64,000 nt of DNA from Paraburkholderia flava (GTDB lineage Bacteria; Pseudomonadota; Gammaproteobacteria; Burkholderiales; Burkholderiaceae): positions 930,001 to 994,000 of the forward strand of contig NZ_SMRO01000001.1 in assembly GCF_004359985.1 (NCBI RefSeq), read 5' to 3'. Shown here in pieces: positions 25,841 through 35,081 of the stretch. Below the pieces are notes generated by a model. The model worked only from the letters and a program-made list of their open reading frames with translations, did not search any database and was not told the DNA's origin. Numbering within the stretch: the first letter of the stretch is position 1; every line of letters begins with the position of its first letter. A program made the translations under genes and the position numbers.

Positions 25841-26196
25841 GAACCGCTGAAATGGAAATTGCCCCTCCCCCGGTTGCGCTGTCGTGGACGCGCGTCTGCA
25901 CCGTCGACGACATTCCTCCGCTCGGTAGCCGCGTGCTGGAGCGCGACAGCGGCAACGTCGCGCTGTTCCGCACCGCGAAGGACACGGTGTTCGCGCTGCT
26001 CGACCACTGCCCGCACAAAGGCGGCGCGTTGTCGCAAGGCATCGTGCACGGCGAAAGCGTGACCTGCCCGCTGCACGCATGGAACATCGACCTCGCCTCA
26101 GGCACCGCGAAAGCACCCGACGAAGGCTGCGCGCGACGCTTCCCGGTGCGCGTCGATGCGGACGGCTCGGTGTTCGTCCACTTCGCTTCTACGTGA
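25837..26196 (+). CDS. nirD: Assimilatory nitrite reductase, small subunit
   Basis: A 119-residue Rieske-like protein overlapping the nirB stop codon (ATGA). The box CPHKGGAL and the second box CPLHAW are both intact, so a Rieske [2Fe-2S] cluster could be bound, unlike some NirD proteins that lost the Cys. It is the partner of NirB. Confidence 0.93.
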   Translation: MRTAEMEIAPPPVALSWTRVCTVDDIPPLGSRVLERDSGNVALFRTAKDTVFALLDHCPHKGGALSQGIVHGESVTCPLHAWNIDLASGTAKAPDEGCARRFPVRVDADGSVFVHFAST

Positions 26197-26233
26197 CCGC
26201 GTGACCTGCGTGATCCCACGCGACGGAGATGCA

Positions 26234-28933
26234 ATGAAGACGGTGACCCGTTCCACCTGCTGCTACTGCGGCGTCGGTTGCGGCGTGCTGATCGAGGCGG
26301 AGCATGGGCGTATCACCGGCGTGAGCGGCGACCCCGAGCATCCGGCGAATTTCGGCAAGCTGTGCAGCAAAGGACTGACGCTCGCCGCGACCGCGCAGAG
26401 CGATACGGGCCGCGCGCTGCAACCGGAACTGCGCACGCATCGCGATGCACCGCGCGTGCCGGTCTCGTGGGACACCGCGCTCGATGCAGTCGCCGGGCGG
26501 TTCGCGCAGATCGTCGAGCAGCATGGTCCGGATGCGGTCGCGTTCTACGTGTCCGGCCAGTTACTGACCGAGGACTATTACGTCTTCAACAAGCTCGCGA
26601 AAGGCCTGATCGGCACCAACAACATCGACACCAACTCGCGACTCTGCATGTCGAGCGCGGTCACCGCGTACAAGATGGCGCTCGGTGCCGACGGTCCGCC
26701 GACCTGCTACGACGATCTCGAACGCGCGCAGACCATGCTGTTCGCGGGCAGCAACATGGCGTGGGCGCATCCGGTGCTGTACCGGCGACTCGAAGAAGCG
26801 AAGGCCGCGAACCCCGACATCCGCTGGATCGTCGTCGATCCGCGCCGCACCGATACCGCCGCGATGGCCGATCTGCATCTCGCGATCCAGCCTGGCACCG
26901 ACGTCGCGCTGTTCAACGGCATGCTGCATCACCTGATCTGGGAAGGACGGGTCGATCGTGCGTTCGTCGACGAGCACACGGCCGGTTTCGATGCATTGAA
27001 ATCGCTCGTGCGCGAATTCACGCCGCGCGTCGCGGCGGAACTGTGCGGCATCGCCGAGCGCGATCTGATGCAGGCCGCCGAATGGTTCGGCGCGAGCGAC
27101 GCCGCGCTGTCGCTGTACTGCATGGGTCTCAACCAGTCGAGCCACGGCACCGACAAGAACCTCGCGCTGATCAACCTGCACCTCGCGACGCGGCAGATCG
27201 GCCGCCCTGGCGCGGGTCCGTTTTCATTGACCGGTCAGCCGAACGCGATGGGTGGGCGTGAAGTCGGCGGCATGGCGACGATGCTCGCCGCGCATCGCGA
27301 CATCGGCAACGCAGCGCATCGCGCCGAAGTCGAAAACCTGTGGGGCCTGACGGGCATCCGTACGCTATCGGATCGTCCGGGCTTGCCGGCCGTTGCGCTG
27401 TTCGACGCGTTGCGCAGCGGCAAGGTCAAGGCCGTGTGGATCGCATGCACGAACCCGGTCCATTCGATGCCCGACATCGCGCGCGTACGCGAAGCGCTCG
27501 ACACCGCCGAGTTCGTCGTCGTCCAGGAAGCGTTCATGCAGACCGACACGATGCCGTACGCGGACGTCGTGCTGCCCGCCGCGACGTGGGGCGAAAAGTC
27601 CGGCACCGTGACGAACTCCGAGCGGCGCATCTCGCGCGTGCGCGCCGCCGTACCTGCTGCCGGCGATGCACGGCCCGACTGGTGGATCGCCGCGCAGGTC
27701 GCGCAACGGATCGAACGTTACCTCGACAGCCCGACCGACATGTTCGCGCATGCGTCGCCGGAAGCGGTGTTCGACGAGCATCGCGAACTGACGAAGGGTC
27801 GCGATCTGGACATCGGCGGTCTCGACTATGCGACGCTCGAAGCGCGCGGTCCGCAGCAATGGCCGTTTCCGTCGGGACGCAAAGAAGGCTTCGCGCGCCG
27901 CTACACCGACGCCGTCTTCGCCACCGCCGACGGCCGCGCGCGTTTCCACGCCGTCCACTATCAGCCGGTCGCCGATGCGATCAATGCGCGCTATCCGTTC
28001 CGTCTGCTGACCGGACGTCTGCGCGATCAATGGCACGGAATGAGCCGCACCGGCCGCATCGCGAAGCTGTTCACACATGCGCCTGCCCCCGCGCTCGAAA
28101 TGCCGCGCACAGACGCCACGCGACGCAGCTTGCGCGACGGCGATCTCGTGCGCGTCGCGAGCCGCCGCGGCGAACTGATCCTGCCGCTGCAACTGTCCGA
28201 CGATCTGCAATCGGGCACCGTGTACGCGCCGATGCACTGGAGCGCACAGTTCCTCGCAAGCGGCGGCATCAACGAAACAACGATCGGCGCCGTCGATCCG
28301 CACTCGTCGCAACCCGAACTGAAGCACTCGGCGGTGCGCGTCGAAGCGGTCGATCTGCCGTGGCGCGCAGTCGCCGCGCGGCGCGGCGAAGCGCTCGCGA
28401 TGCAGTCTGCGCTGCAACCGCTGCTCGCGGAATGCGCGTACGCCGCGCTGACGATCGAAGCCGACGACGTGATCGTGCTGCGCGCCGCCGATCGCACTGC
28501 ACCGGCAGGCTGGCTCGAACGCGTCTATGCAGCACTCGATCTCGCGCCCGGCAACGACACGCTCGAATACCGCGACGCGCGACGCGGTATTGACAAACGC
28601 GTCGTGTGGCGCGACAACACGATCGACGGCTTCGTGTTCGCCGGCCAGGCCGCCGCCTGCGCACCCGCCGATGCGCTGCTTGCCGATCTGCGCGAACGCA
28701 CGCCGTGGGTCGGCCCGCGCTTCACGGTGTTTTCTGCCGCACGCGGCGAGACCGTCAAGCGCGACCGCACGGTCTGCAGTTGCAAGCAAGTCGGCGAAAC
28801 GCAGATCGTCGCGGCGATCATGCGCGGCGCGAACGTCGACGGTCTCAAGGCGACGCTCGGTTGCGGTACTGTCTGCGGATCGTGCGTGCCCGAACTCCGG
28901 CGGCTTTGCGAAAGCACGGCCGTCGCCCATTGA
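26234..28933 (+). CDS. nasA: Assimilatory nitrate reductase catalytic subunit
   Basis: An 899-residue molybdopterin oxidoreductase that reduces nitrate to nitrite. The N-terminal [4Fe-4S] motif is C9-x2-C12-x3-C16 and a later Cys in GKLCSKG. Molybdopterin-binding domains and the C-terminal dinucleotide domain (RLLTGRLRDQWHGMSRTG) follow. The last 60 residues are a BFD-like [2Fe-2S] extension (CSCKQVGETQI ... CGTVCGSC) found in the NAD(P)H-linked type. GGAG lies 5 nt before the ATG. There is no signal peptide, consistent with a cytoplasmic enzyme. Confidence 0.94.
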   Translation: MKTVTRSTCCYCGVGCGVLIEAEHGRITGVSGDPEHPANFGKLCSKGLTLAATAQSDTGRALQPELRTHRDAPRVPVSWDTALDAVAGRFAQIVEQHGPDAVAFYVSGQLLTEDYYVFNKLAKGLIGTNNIDTNSRLCMSSAVTAYKMALGADGPPTCYDDLERAQTMLFAGSNMAWAHPVLYRRLEEAKAANPDIRWIVVDPRRTDTAAMADLHLAIQPGTDVALFNGMLHHLIWEGRVDRAFVDEHTAGFDALKSLVREFTPRVAAELCGIAERDLMQAAEWFGASDAALSLYCMGLNQSSHGTDKNLALINLHLATRQIGRPGAGPFSLTGQPNAMGGREVGGMATMLAAHRDIGNAAHRAEVENLWGLTGIRTLSDRPGLPAVALFDALRSGKVKAVWIACTNPVHSMPDIARVREALDTAEFVVVQEAFMQTDTMPYADVVLPAATWGEKSGTVTNSERRISRVRAAVPAAGDARPDWWIAAQVAQRIERYLDSPTDMFAHASPEAVFDEHRELTKGRDLDIGGLDYATLEARGPQQWPFPSGRKEGFARRYTDAVFATADGRARFHAVHYQPVADAINARYPFRLLTGRLRDQWHGMSRTGRIAKLFTHAPAPALEMPRTDATRRSLRDGDLVRVASRRGELILPLQLSDDLQSGTVYAPMHWSAQFLASGGINETTIGAVDPHSSQPELKHSAVRVEAVDLPWRAVAARRGEALAMQSALQPLLAECAYAALTIEADDVIVLRAADRTAPAGWLERVYAALDLAPGNDTLEYRDARRGIDKRVVWRDNTIDGFVFAGQAAACAPADALLADLRERTPWVGPRFTVFSAARGETVKRDRTVCSCKQVGETQIVAAIMRGANVDGLKATLGCGTVCGSCVPELRRLCESTAVAH

Positions 28934-28959
28934 CCTTATCGCCCACTGCTCCGCATTCG

Positions 28960-29532
28960 ATGCTGCGTGTTCTTCTCGTCACCGATACCGACAAGCCGAT
29001 TGGCGATCTGCGCGACACGCTCGCGCGGCTCGGCTACGACATGCTCGCCGGCACCGCGACTCCGCAGGCGCTGCACCGCACCGTGGAAAGCGAGCGGCCA
29101 GACGTGATCATCATCGATACCGAATCGCCGTCGCGCGACACGCTCGAACAGCTCGCGGTGATGAACGAAACCGCGCCGCGTCCGGTGCTGATGTTCAGCA
29201 ACGACGCGAACCAGCAATTGATTCGCGATGCGGTGAGCGCGGGCGTCACTGCTTATCTCGTCGAAGGTCTCGCGACCGAACGGCTCGCGCCGATCCTCGA
29301 AGTCGCGCTCGCGCGCTTCGCGCAGGAAGCACAACTGCGCAAGCGGCTGGCCGAGGCCGAAGGCGAACTCGCGGAGCGCAAGGTGATCGATCGCGCGAAA
29401 CGTCTGCTGATGGATCGCCAGAAACTGACCGAACCTGCCGCGTACGCGGCGCTGCGCAAGCTCGCGATGGACCGAGGCATGAAGCTCGCCGAAGTCGCGC
29501 GGCAACTCGTCGCCGCGTCGGGGGCGCCCTAA
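28960..29532 (+). CDS. nasT: ANTAR-domain nitrate-responsive antiterminator
   Basis: A 190-residue protein: an N-terminal receiver-like domain (VLLVTDTDKPIGDL) and a C-terminal ANTAR RNA-binding domain from about 125 (LAERKVIDRAKRLLMDRQKL, then AYAALRKLAMDRGMKLAEVA). NasT binds hexaloop hairpins in the leader of nitrate-assimilation operons and prevents termination; NasS sequesters it when nitrate is absent. The matching hairpins in this operon's leader are at 23264-23279 and 23388-23403. Confidence 0.92.
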   Translation: MLRVLLVTDTDKPIGDLRDTLARLGYDMLAGTATPQALHRTVESERPDVIIIDTESPSRDTLEQLAVMNETAPRPVLMFSNDANQQLIRDAVSAGVTAYLVEGLATERLAPILEVALARFAQEAQLRKRLAEAEGELAERKVIDRAKRLLMDRQKLTEPAAYAALRKLAMDRGMKLAEVARQLVAASGAP

Positions 29533-29545
29533 CGACGTACCGCCC

Positions 29546-30670
29546 ATGAATCCACTCTCCTCCCTTTCTCCCTCGTCCGGCGCCGGCCGGCTCGAGAAGA
29601 CGCATCTGCGGCTCGGCTTCGTCGCGCTGTCCGACGCGGCACCGCTCGTCGCGGCGAAGCTGCTCGAGTTCGGTCACGCGCACGGCCTCACGCTGGAACT
29701 GCAGCGGCAACCATCGTGGGCCGCCGTGCGCGACAAGCTGATCGCAGGCGATCTCGATGCGGCGCATGCGTTGTATGGGCTCGTGTACGGCGTCGAACTG
29801 GGTATCGGTGGACCGCAGACGGACATGGCCGTGCTGACGGTGCTGAACCGCAACGGCCAGGCGATCACGCTGTCGAACCGACTCGCCGATGCGCTCGCCA
29901 CACACGGCTCGCTGCCGCGCGCGCTCGATTCGCTTGGTCGCAACGCCGTGTTCGCGCAGACCTTCCCGACCGGCACGCACGCGATGTGGCTGTATCACTG
30001 GCTCGCGGAGCAGCACGTGCATCCGCTGCGCGACGTAGACAGTGTCGCGATTCCGCCGCCGCAGATGGTCGCGGCGCTCGCGGAGGACCGGCTCGACGGC
30101 TTCTGCGTCGGCGAACCGTGGAACAGTCTCGCGGAAGCGCGCGGCCTCGGCCGCACGATCGCGTACACGAGCGAGATCTGGCCGGATCATCCGGAAAAGG
30201 TGCTCGCAAGCCGGCGCGATTTTGTGCAGCGTTGCCCGAATACCGCGCGTGCGCTCGTGCAGACGATGCTCGAAGCGTGTCGCTGGCTCGACGATGCCGG
30301 GCACCGCCATGAAATCGCGGACTGGCTCGCGCGGCCGGAATACATCGGCATCGAAACGGCGTTGATCGCCGCGCGCCTCGGCAACGATGCGGCCGATACG
30401 CTCGCGCTCGTCCCGAACCGCTTGCCGATGCGCTTCTTCGACAACGGCCGCGTCAACTATCCGCGTGCGGACGAAGGTGCGTGGTTCATTACGCAATACG
30501 CGCGCTGGGGAATGATCGACGCGCGCAACGACGGCATCGAGATCGCCTCTCGCGTCAACCAGACGCAGCTTTATCTCGACGCGGCGGCACGCGTGGGTAT
30601 CGCGATCAGCGACGCGGCTTCGTTCAGCTTTAGTTCGCCTCCTCCTTCGCAGTCAGAAAGAACACGCTGA
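29546..30670 (+). CDS. nasS: Nitrate sensor protein, NrtA-like
   Basis: A 374-residue NrtA/SsuA-type binding protein with no signal peptide, as expected for the cytoplasmic sensor NasS. Conserved pieces include LRLGFVALSDAAPLVAAKL, AHALYGLVYG, NRNGQAITLS and FCVGEPWN. It starts 13 bp after nasT. NasS holds NasT in an inactive complex and releases it on binding nitrate or nitrite. The last 20 residues are Ser/Pro-rich and overlap antisense with a possible gene remnant, so the C-terminus may have been altered by a past rearrangement. Confidence 0.9.
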   Translation: MNPLSSLSPSSGAGRLEKTHLRLGFVALSDAAPLVAAKLLEFGHAHGLTLELQRQPSWAAVRDKLIAGDLDAAHALYGLVYGVELGIGGPQTDMAVLTVLNRNGQAITLSNRLADALATHGSLPRALDSLGRNAVFAQTFPTGTHAMWLYHWLAEQHVHPLRDVDSVAIPPPQMVAALAEDRLDGFCVGEPWNSLAEARGLGRTIAYTSEIWPDHPEKVLASRRDFVQRCPNTARALVQTMLEACRWLDDAGHRHEIADWLARPEYIGIETALIAARLGNDAADTLALVPNRLPMRFFDNGRVNYPRADEGAWFITQYARWGMIDARNDGIEIASRVNQTQLYLDAAARVGIAISDAASFSFSSPPPSQSERTR

Positions 30671-30830
30671 CGATCAAGCCGCCGCGCGGCCCATCGTTGC
30701 ACAGGTTCAGCACTTCGAACACCGCGCGCTCGCGCGGCGTTTACGCAATCGGTTTGCCATCCAGATGAAACCCGCAATCGACGCTGTCGTCATGCGGCGT
30801 GCGCGCATGACGAGCAGCACACCCATCACC
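30630..30830 (-). pseudogene. Possible remnant of an OmpR-type response-regulator DNA-binding domain
   Basis: Read on the minus strand, one frame encodes DSVDCGFHLDGKPIA, a TAA stop, then TPRERAVFEVL. With one base change (TAA to TTA) it would read GKPIALTPRERAVFEVL, the start of an OmpR-family winged-helix domain. Similarity fades within about 25 residues after that. No start codon or receiver domain remains. This is a short match and could be chance. Confidence 0.3.
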
Positions 30831-30963
30831 GCCCCCTAGGGAAATCCATAACGAAAAAAAGTCATTTCCCTTCAATTCGACCAAAAACTGAAAGCATTCA
30901 GAAAGTATGCATCTCTTACCATCTGCCTACACAAAACCGACAACGTCCTTTTTGGAGACAGAT

Positions 30964-32061
30964 GTGCCGACCTTCCCGAAGTCCCTTGCCGTCGCCTTGT
31001 CGCTCACCGCGATTTCCGCGTATGCCTCACCGGTACAGCTTCCTACGGGCTATCCCAATAATTATCAGGGCATCGTCGACGCCGCCCAGAAGGAAGGCAA
31101 GCTGATCGTTTACTCGGCGACCGATACGTCGGTCGTGCGTCCGGTCATCAAGGACTTTGAAAGCCTGTACGGCGTAAAGGTCGAGTACCACGACATGAAC
31201 AGCACCGAGCTGTACAACCGCTTCATCAGCGAAAACGCGGCGAGCAGCACGAGCGCCGACGTGTTGTGGAGTTCGGCGATGGACCTGCAGGTAAAACTCG
31301 TCAACGACAGCCTGATGGCCTCGTACGACTCGCCGGAAACGAAGAATCTGCCCGCGTGGGCGCAGTACCAGAAGCAGGCGTACGGCACCACGTACGAGCC
31401 GCTTGCGATCGTCTACAACAAGCGCCTGGTGGCCGCCGCGGACGTCCCGCAAACACGCGCCGATCTGATCCGCTTGCTGCAGACGCAAGGCGAGCGCTTC
31501 AAGGGCAAGGTCACGACCTACGACATCGAGAAGTCCGGCGTCGGCTTCAACTATCTGACGCAGGATGCGCGCGTGAATCCGCAGGTCACGTGGGATCTGG
31601 TGAAGGCGATCGGCGCGACCGGGCCGAAACTGCAGTCGAGCACCGGCGCGATGATGGAGCGCATCTCGTCGGGCGAGAACCTGCTTGGCTACAACATCCT
31701 CGGCTCGTATGCGTTCGCGAAGGCGAAGAAAGACCCGTCGATCGGCTACGTGTACCCGAAGGACTACACGCAGGTCGTGAGCCGCCTCGTGACGATCTCG
31801 AAGAAAGCCGAGAACCCGAACGCGGCGAAGCTGTGGGTCGACTATCTGCTGTCGCGGCGCGGCCAGACGTTGCTCGCGAATCAGTCGAACCTGTTCTCGA
31901 TCCGCGCGGACGTCGACGGCGAAACGTCGATGGCGGGCATCACGAAGCAGCTCGGCGATTCGCTGAAACCGATCCCGATCGGCGCGGGTCTGCTGGTCTA
32001 TCTCGACCAGTCGAAGCGGCTCGAATTTCTCAAGCAATGGCAACAGTCGATCAAGCGTTAA
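30964..32061 (+). CDS. Iron(III)-type ABC transporter substrate-binding protein
   Basis: A 365-residue periplasmic binding protein of the FbpA/AfuA class (SBP_bac_1). The best start is GTG at 30964: GGAG lies 7 nt upstream and a clean signal peptide follows (LAVALSLTAISAYA). The mature part begins VQLPTGYPNNY and includes LIVYSATDTSVVRPVIKDFE. Downstream permease and ATPase genes complete an importer. The family moves ferric iron, but also 2-aminoethylphosphonate or polyamines, so the substrate is not certain. Confidence 0.85.
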   Translation: MPTFPKSLAVALSLTAISAYASPVQLPTGYPNNYQGIVDAAQKEGKLIVYSATDTSVVRPVIKDFESLYGVKVEYHDMNSTELYNRFISENAASSTSADVLWSSAMDLQVKLVNDSLMASYDSPETKNLPAWAQYQKQAYGTTYEPLAIVYNKRLVAAADVPQTRADLIRLLQTQGERFKGKVTTYDIEKSGVGFNYLTQDARVNPQVTWDLVKAIGATGPKLQSSTGAMMERISSGENLLGYNILGSYAFAKAKKDPSIGYVYPKDYTQVVSRLVTISKKAENPNAAKLWVDYLLSRRGQTLLANQSNLFSIRADVDGETSMAGITKQLGDSLKPIPIGAGLLVYLDQSKRLEFLKQWQQSIKR

Positions 32062-32180
32062 GCGTTTGAGCAACGCCTAAAAGCCGTCGCCGCGTTCGCG
32101 CCTGTCGTCACCCACGCGAACGCCTCAACCCTCCATTCCATTCGATCGACATGCGGCTCGCGCGCCGCAGGGGAACACTC

Positions 32181-33956
32181 ATGCCTTCATCTGGCGCAAG
32201 CGTGCAGCGCGACGTCCTGGAGCGCACGCGTACCGGTACGACGGGCACCATCGGCGCGTTGCCGCGCGGCGGTCTGCGGCCGTTCGTCGGGCTGCTGCGC
32301 TGGCTCGTGCTCTCGGTGCTGACGGTCGCGGTCGCGTTGCCGCTCGGCTTCATCGTGTTCCAGAGTCTGCTGAACGCGCCGTTCTTCGACGCGAAACGCA
32401 GCCTCGGCATCGCCGGTTTCGAATTCATTTTCAGCGATCCTGATTTCTGGTCCGCGCTGACGAACTCGTTCACGATCGCGGGCGGCATGCTGTTCATCTC
32501 GATCCCGCTCGGCGGCATACTCGCGTTCCTGATGGTGCGCACCAACCTGCCCGGCCGACGCTGGCTTGAACCGCTGCTGCTGACGCCGGTGTTCGTGTCG
32601 CCGATGGTGCTCGCGTTCGGCTACGTGGTCGCGGCCGGTCCGGTCGGTTTCTATTCGGTGTGGTGGAAGACGCTGTTCGGCGTATCCGACGTACCGTGGA
32701 ACGTCTACTCGATTCTCGCGATCACCGTGATCGTCGGCCTCACGCATGTGCCGCACGTGTACCTGTATTCGTCGGCGGCACTGCGCAATCTCGGCTCCGA
32801 CGTCGAGGAAGCCGCGCGCATTGCCGGCGCGCGACCGCTGCGCGTTGCACTCGACGTCAGCCTGCCGATGACGATGCCCGCACTGCTGTTCGCCGGCGTG
32901 CTGGTGTTCTTTCTCGGGTTCGAAGTGTTCGGCCTGCCGCTCGTGCTCGGCGACCCCGAAGGCCACCTCGTACTCGCGACGTATCTGTACAAACTGACCA
33001 ACAAGCTCGGCGTGCCGTCGTATCACCTGATGGCGGCAGTCGCCGTGTGCATCGTCGCGATCACGTTCCCGCTCGTGCTGTTGCAGCGGCGCCTCCTGAA
33101 AAGCGCGAACCGCTTCGTCACCGTCAAGGGCAAGGCAGGCCGTCAGACCGTGTTGCCGCTCGGCGCGTGGCGCTGGATCGCGCTCGCGATCGTCGCGCTG
33201 TGGCTGCTGCTGACCGTGTTCGTACCGCTCTCCGGCATCGTGCTGCGCTCGTTCGTCACGACGTGGGGCGAAGGCGTAAACCTGCTCGAAGTACTGACGC
33301 TCGCGCACTTCACCGAACTGTTCGAACAGGACAACCTCGTACGCGCGATTTTCAACACGCTCGGCATCGGCGTGATCGGCGGTGCGCTTGCGGTCGGCTT
33401 CTACACGCTGGTCGCGTTCGCCGGTCACCGACATCACGACTGGGCGACGCGCGTACTCGACTACCTCGTGCTGCTGCCGCGCGCAGTGCCCGGCCTGCTC
33501 GCCGGCCTCGCGTTCCTGTGGATCTTCCTGTTCATCCCCGGCCTCAAGGAGCTGAAGAACTCGATGTGGAGCATCTGGATCGCGTACACGGTCGTGTGGC
33601 TCGCGTACGGAATGCGGCTGATCCAGAGCGCGCTGATGCAGGTCGGTCCCGAACTCGAGGAAGCGGGCCGCAGCGTCGGCGGCACGCGGGCGCGCGTGAG
33701 CCTCGACGTGACGCTGCCACTCGTGCGCTTCGGCCTGCTCGCGGCATGGCTGCTGATTTTCATGATCTTCGAGCGCGAGTACTCGACTGCGGTTTATCTG
33801 CTGTCGCCGGGCACCGAAGTGATCGGCTCGCTACTCGTGTCGCTGTGGGCGGCCGGTGCAGTCGATCAGGTCGCGGCGCTTTCTGTCATCAACATCGCGA
33901 TGGTCGGCGCCGGACTCGGCGTCGCGTTGCGCTTCGGAGTGAAACTGCATGGATAA
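32181..33956 (+). CDS. Iron(III)-type ABC transporter permease, fused two-domain form
   Basis: A 591-residue inner-membrane protein containing two BPD_transp_1 domains in tandem, with about 12 transmembrane segments. Two EAA-type loops are visible, EEAARIAGARPLRVALDVSLP in the first half (shown in part) and EEAGRSVGGTRARVSLDVTL in the second. FbpB-like proteins have this doubled architecture and work without a second permease. AGGGG lies 8 nt before the ATG. Its stop overlaps the ATPase start by 8 nt. Confidence 0.88.
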   Translation: MPSSGASVQRDVLERTRTGTTGTIGALPRGGLRPFVGLLRWLVLSVLTVAVALPLGFIVFQSLLNAPFFDAKRSLGIAGFEFIFSDPDFWSALTNSFTIAGGMLFISIPLGGILAFLMVRTNLPGRRWLEPLLLTPVFVSPMVLAFGYVVAAGPVGFYSVWWKTLFGVSDVPWNVYSILAITVIVGLTHVPHVYLYSSAALRNLGSDVEEAARIAGARPLRVALDVSLPMTMPALLFAGVLVFFLGFEVFGLPLVLGDPEGHLVLATYLYKLTNKLGVPSYHLMAAVAVCIVAITFPLVLLQRRLLKSANRFVTVKGKAGRQTVLPLGAWRWIALAIVALWLLLTVFVPLSGIVLRSFVTTWGEGVNLLEVLTLAHFTELFEQDNLVRAIFNTLGIGVIGGALAVGFYTLVAFAGHRHHDWATRVLDYLVLLPRAVPGLLAGLAFLWIFLFIPGLKELKNSMWSIWIAYTVVWLAYGMRLIQSALMQVGPELEEAGRSVGGTRARVSLDVTLPLVRFGLLAAWLLIFMIFEREYSTAVYLLSPGTEVIGSLLVSLWAAGAVDQVAALSVINIAMVGAGLGVALRFGVKLHG

Positions 33957-35022
33957 GCTCACGGTCGACAATCTCGTTCTTAGCTACGGCGCGAATCCGA
34001 TTCTCAAGGGCGTGTCGTTCGAACTGAAGGCAGGCGAAGTGGTGTGCCTGCTCGGCGCATCGGGCAGTGGCAAGACCACGCTGCTGCGCGCGGTCGCCGG
34101 ACTCGAACAGCCGTCGGCGGGCCGCATCCAGCTCGATTCGCAGGTGTTCTTCGACGGCGATGGTGACGCACAGATCGATCTGCCGGTCGAACAACGCTCG
34201 CTCGGACTCGTGTTCCAGTCGTATGCGCTGTGGCCGCATCGGACCGTCGCCGAGAACGTCGGCTATGGATTGAAGCTGCGCCGCGTCTCCGCCGCCGAAA
34301 CGAAACAGCGCGTGCAGCACGCACTCGATCAGCTTGGCCTCGGTCATCTGGCTGCACGCTATCCGTATCAACTGTCCGGCGGACAACAGCAGCGCGTCGC
34401 GATTGCACGCGCGCTGGTCTACAACCCGCCCGTCATCCTGCTCGACGAACCGCTGTCGAACCTCGACGCGAAGCTGCGCGAGGAAGCGCGCGCGTGGTTG
34501 CGCGAGCTGATCGTGTCGCTTGGACTGTCTGCGTTGTGCGTGACGCACGACCAGACCGAAGCGATGGCGATGTCCGATCGCATCCTGCTGCTGCGCAACG
34601 GCCGCATCGAACAGGAAGGGACGCCGGCCGAACTCTACGGCGCGCCGCGTTCGCTCTACACCGCCGAATTCATGGGCAGCAATAACCGGATCGATGCGCG
34701 GGTTGCATCGGTCGATGGCGAACGCGTGACGCTCGCCGGCGACGGCTGGCAACTCGAAGCCCGCGCGCGCGAAACGCTCAGCGCGGGCCAACCCGCGCAG
34801 GCGGTGATCCGGCTCGAACGCGTGCAGGTCGCCGATGCACCGGGCGCGAATCGACTGCGTGCGGAACTCGTCACGTCGATGTATCTCGGCGATCGCTGGG
34901 AATACCTGTTTCATTGCGGCGCGCTGCGATTGCGCGCGTTCGGCCATGTGCCGCGCGCGGCGGGCGAGCACTGGCTCGAGTTTCCGGCTAACGATTGCTG
35001 GGCGTTTGCGCAGGCGAGTTAG
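33949..35022 (+). CDS. ABC transporter ATP-binding protein, FbpC/PotA-like
   Basis: A 357-residue ATPase with Walker A GASGSGKTT at 36-44, ABC signature LSGGQQQ at about 142-148, Walker B VILLDEP followed by SNLD, and switch His in CVTHDQTEAM. A C-terminal TOBE-like regulatory domain spans about 240-357. It overlaps the permease gene by 8 nt, completing the operon that starts at 30964. Confidence 0.9.
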   Translation: MDKLTVDNLVLSYGANPILKGVSFELKAGEVVCLLGASGSGKTTLLRAVAGLEQPSAGRIQLDSQVFFDGDGDAQIDLPVEQRSLGLVFQSYALWPHRTVAENVGYGLKLRRVSAAETKQRVQHALDQLGLGHLAARYPYQLSGGQQQRVAIARALVYNPPVILLDEPLSNLDAKLREEARAWLRELIVSLGLSALCVTHDQTEAMAMSDRILLLRNGRIEQEGTPAELYGAPRSLYTAEFMGSNNRIDARVASVDGERVTLAGDGWQLEARARETLSAGQPAQAVIRLERVQVADAPGANRLRAELVTSMYLGDRWEYLFHCGALRLRAFGHVPRAAGEHWLEFPANDCWAFAQAS

Positions 35023-35081
35023 GTGGGTTTGTCGAAGGTAAAAAAAGGTGGGCAGTTTCAACACAACAATTGGAGATCGCA

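Noticed and set aside
23996..26116. A 706-codon minus-strand frame over nirB-nirD
   Set aside because: Antisense shadow of well-conserved genes; composition Arg/Ala-rich without any domain.
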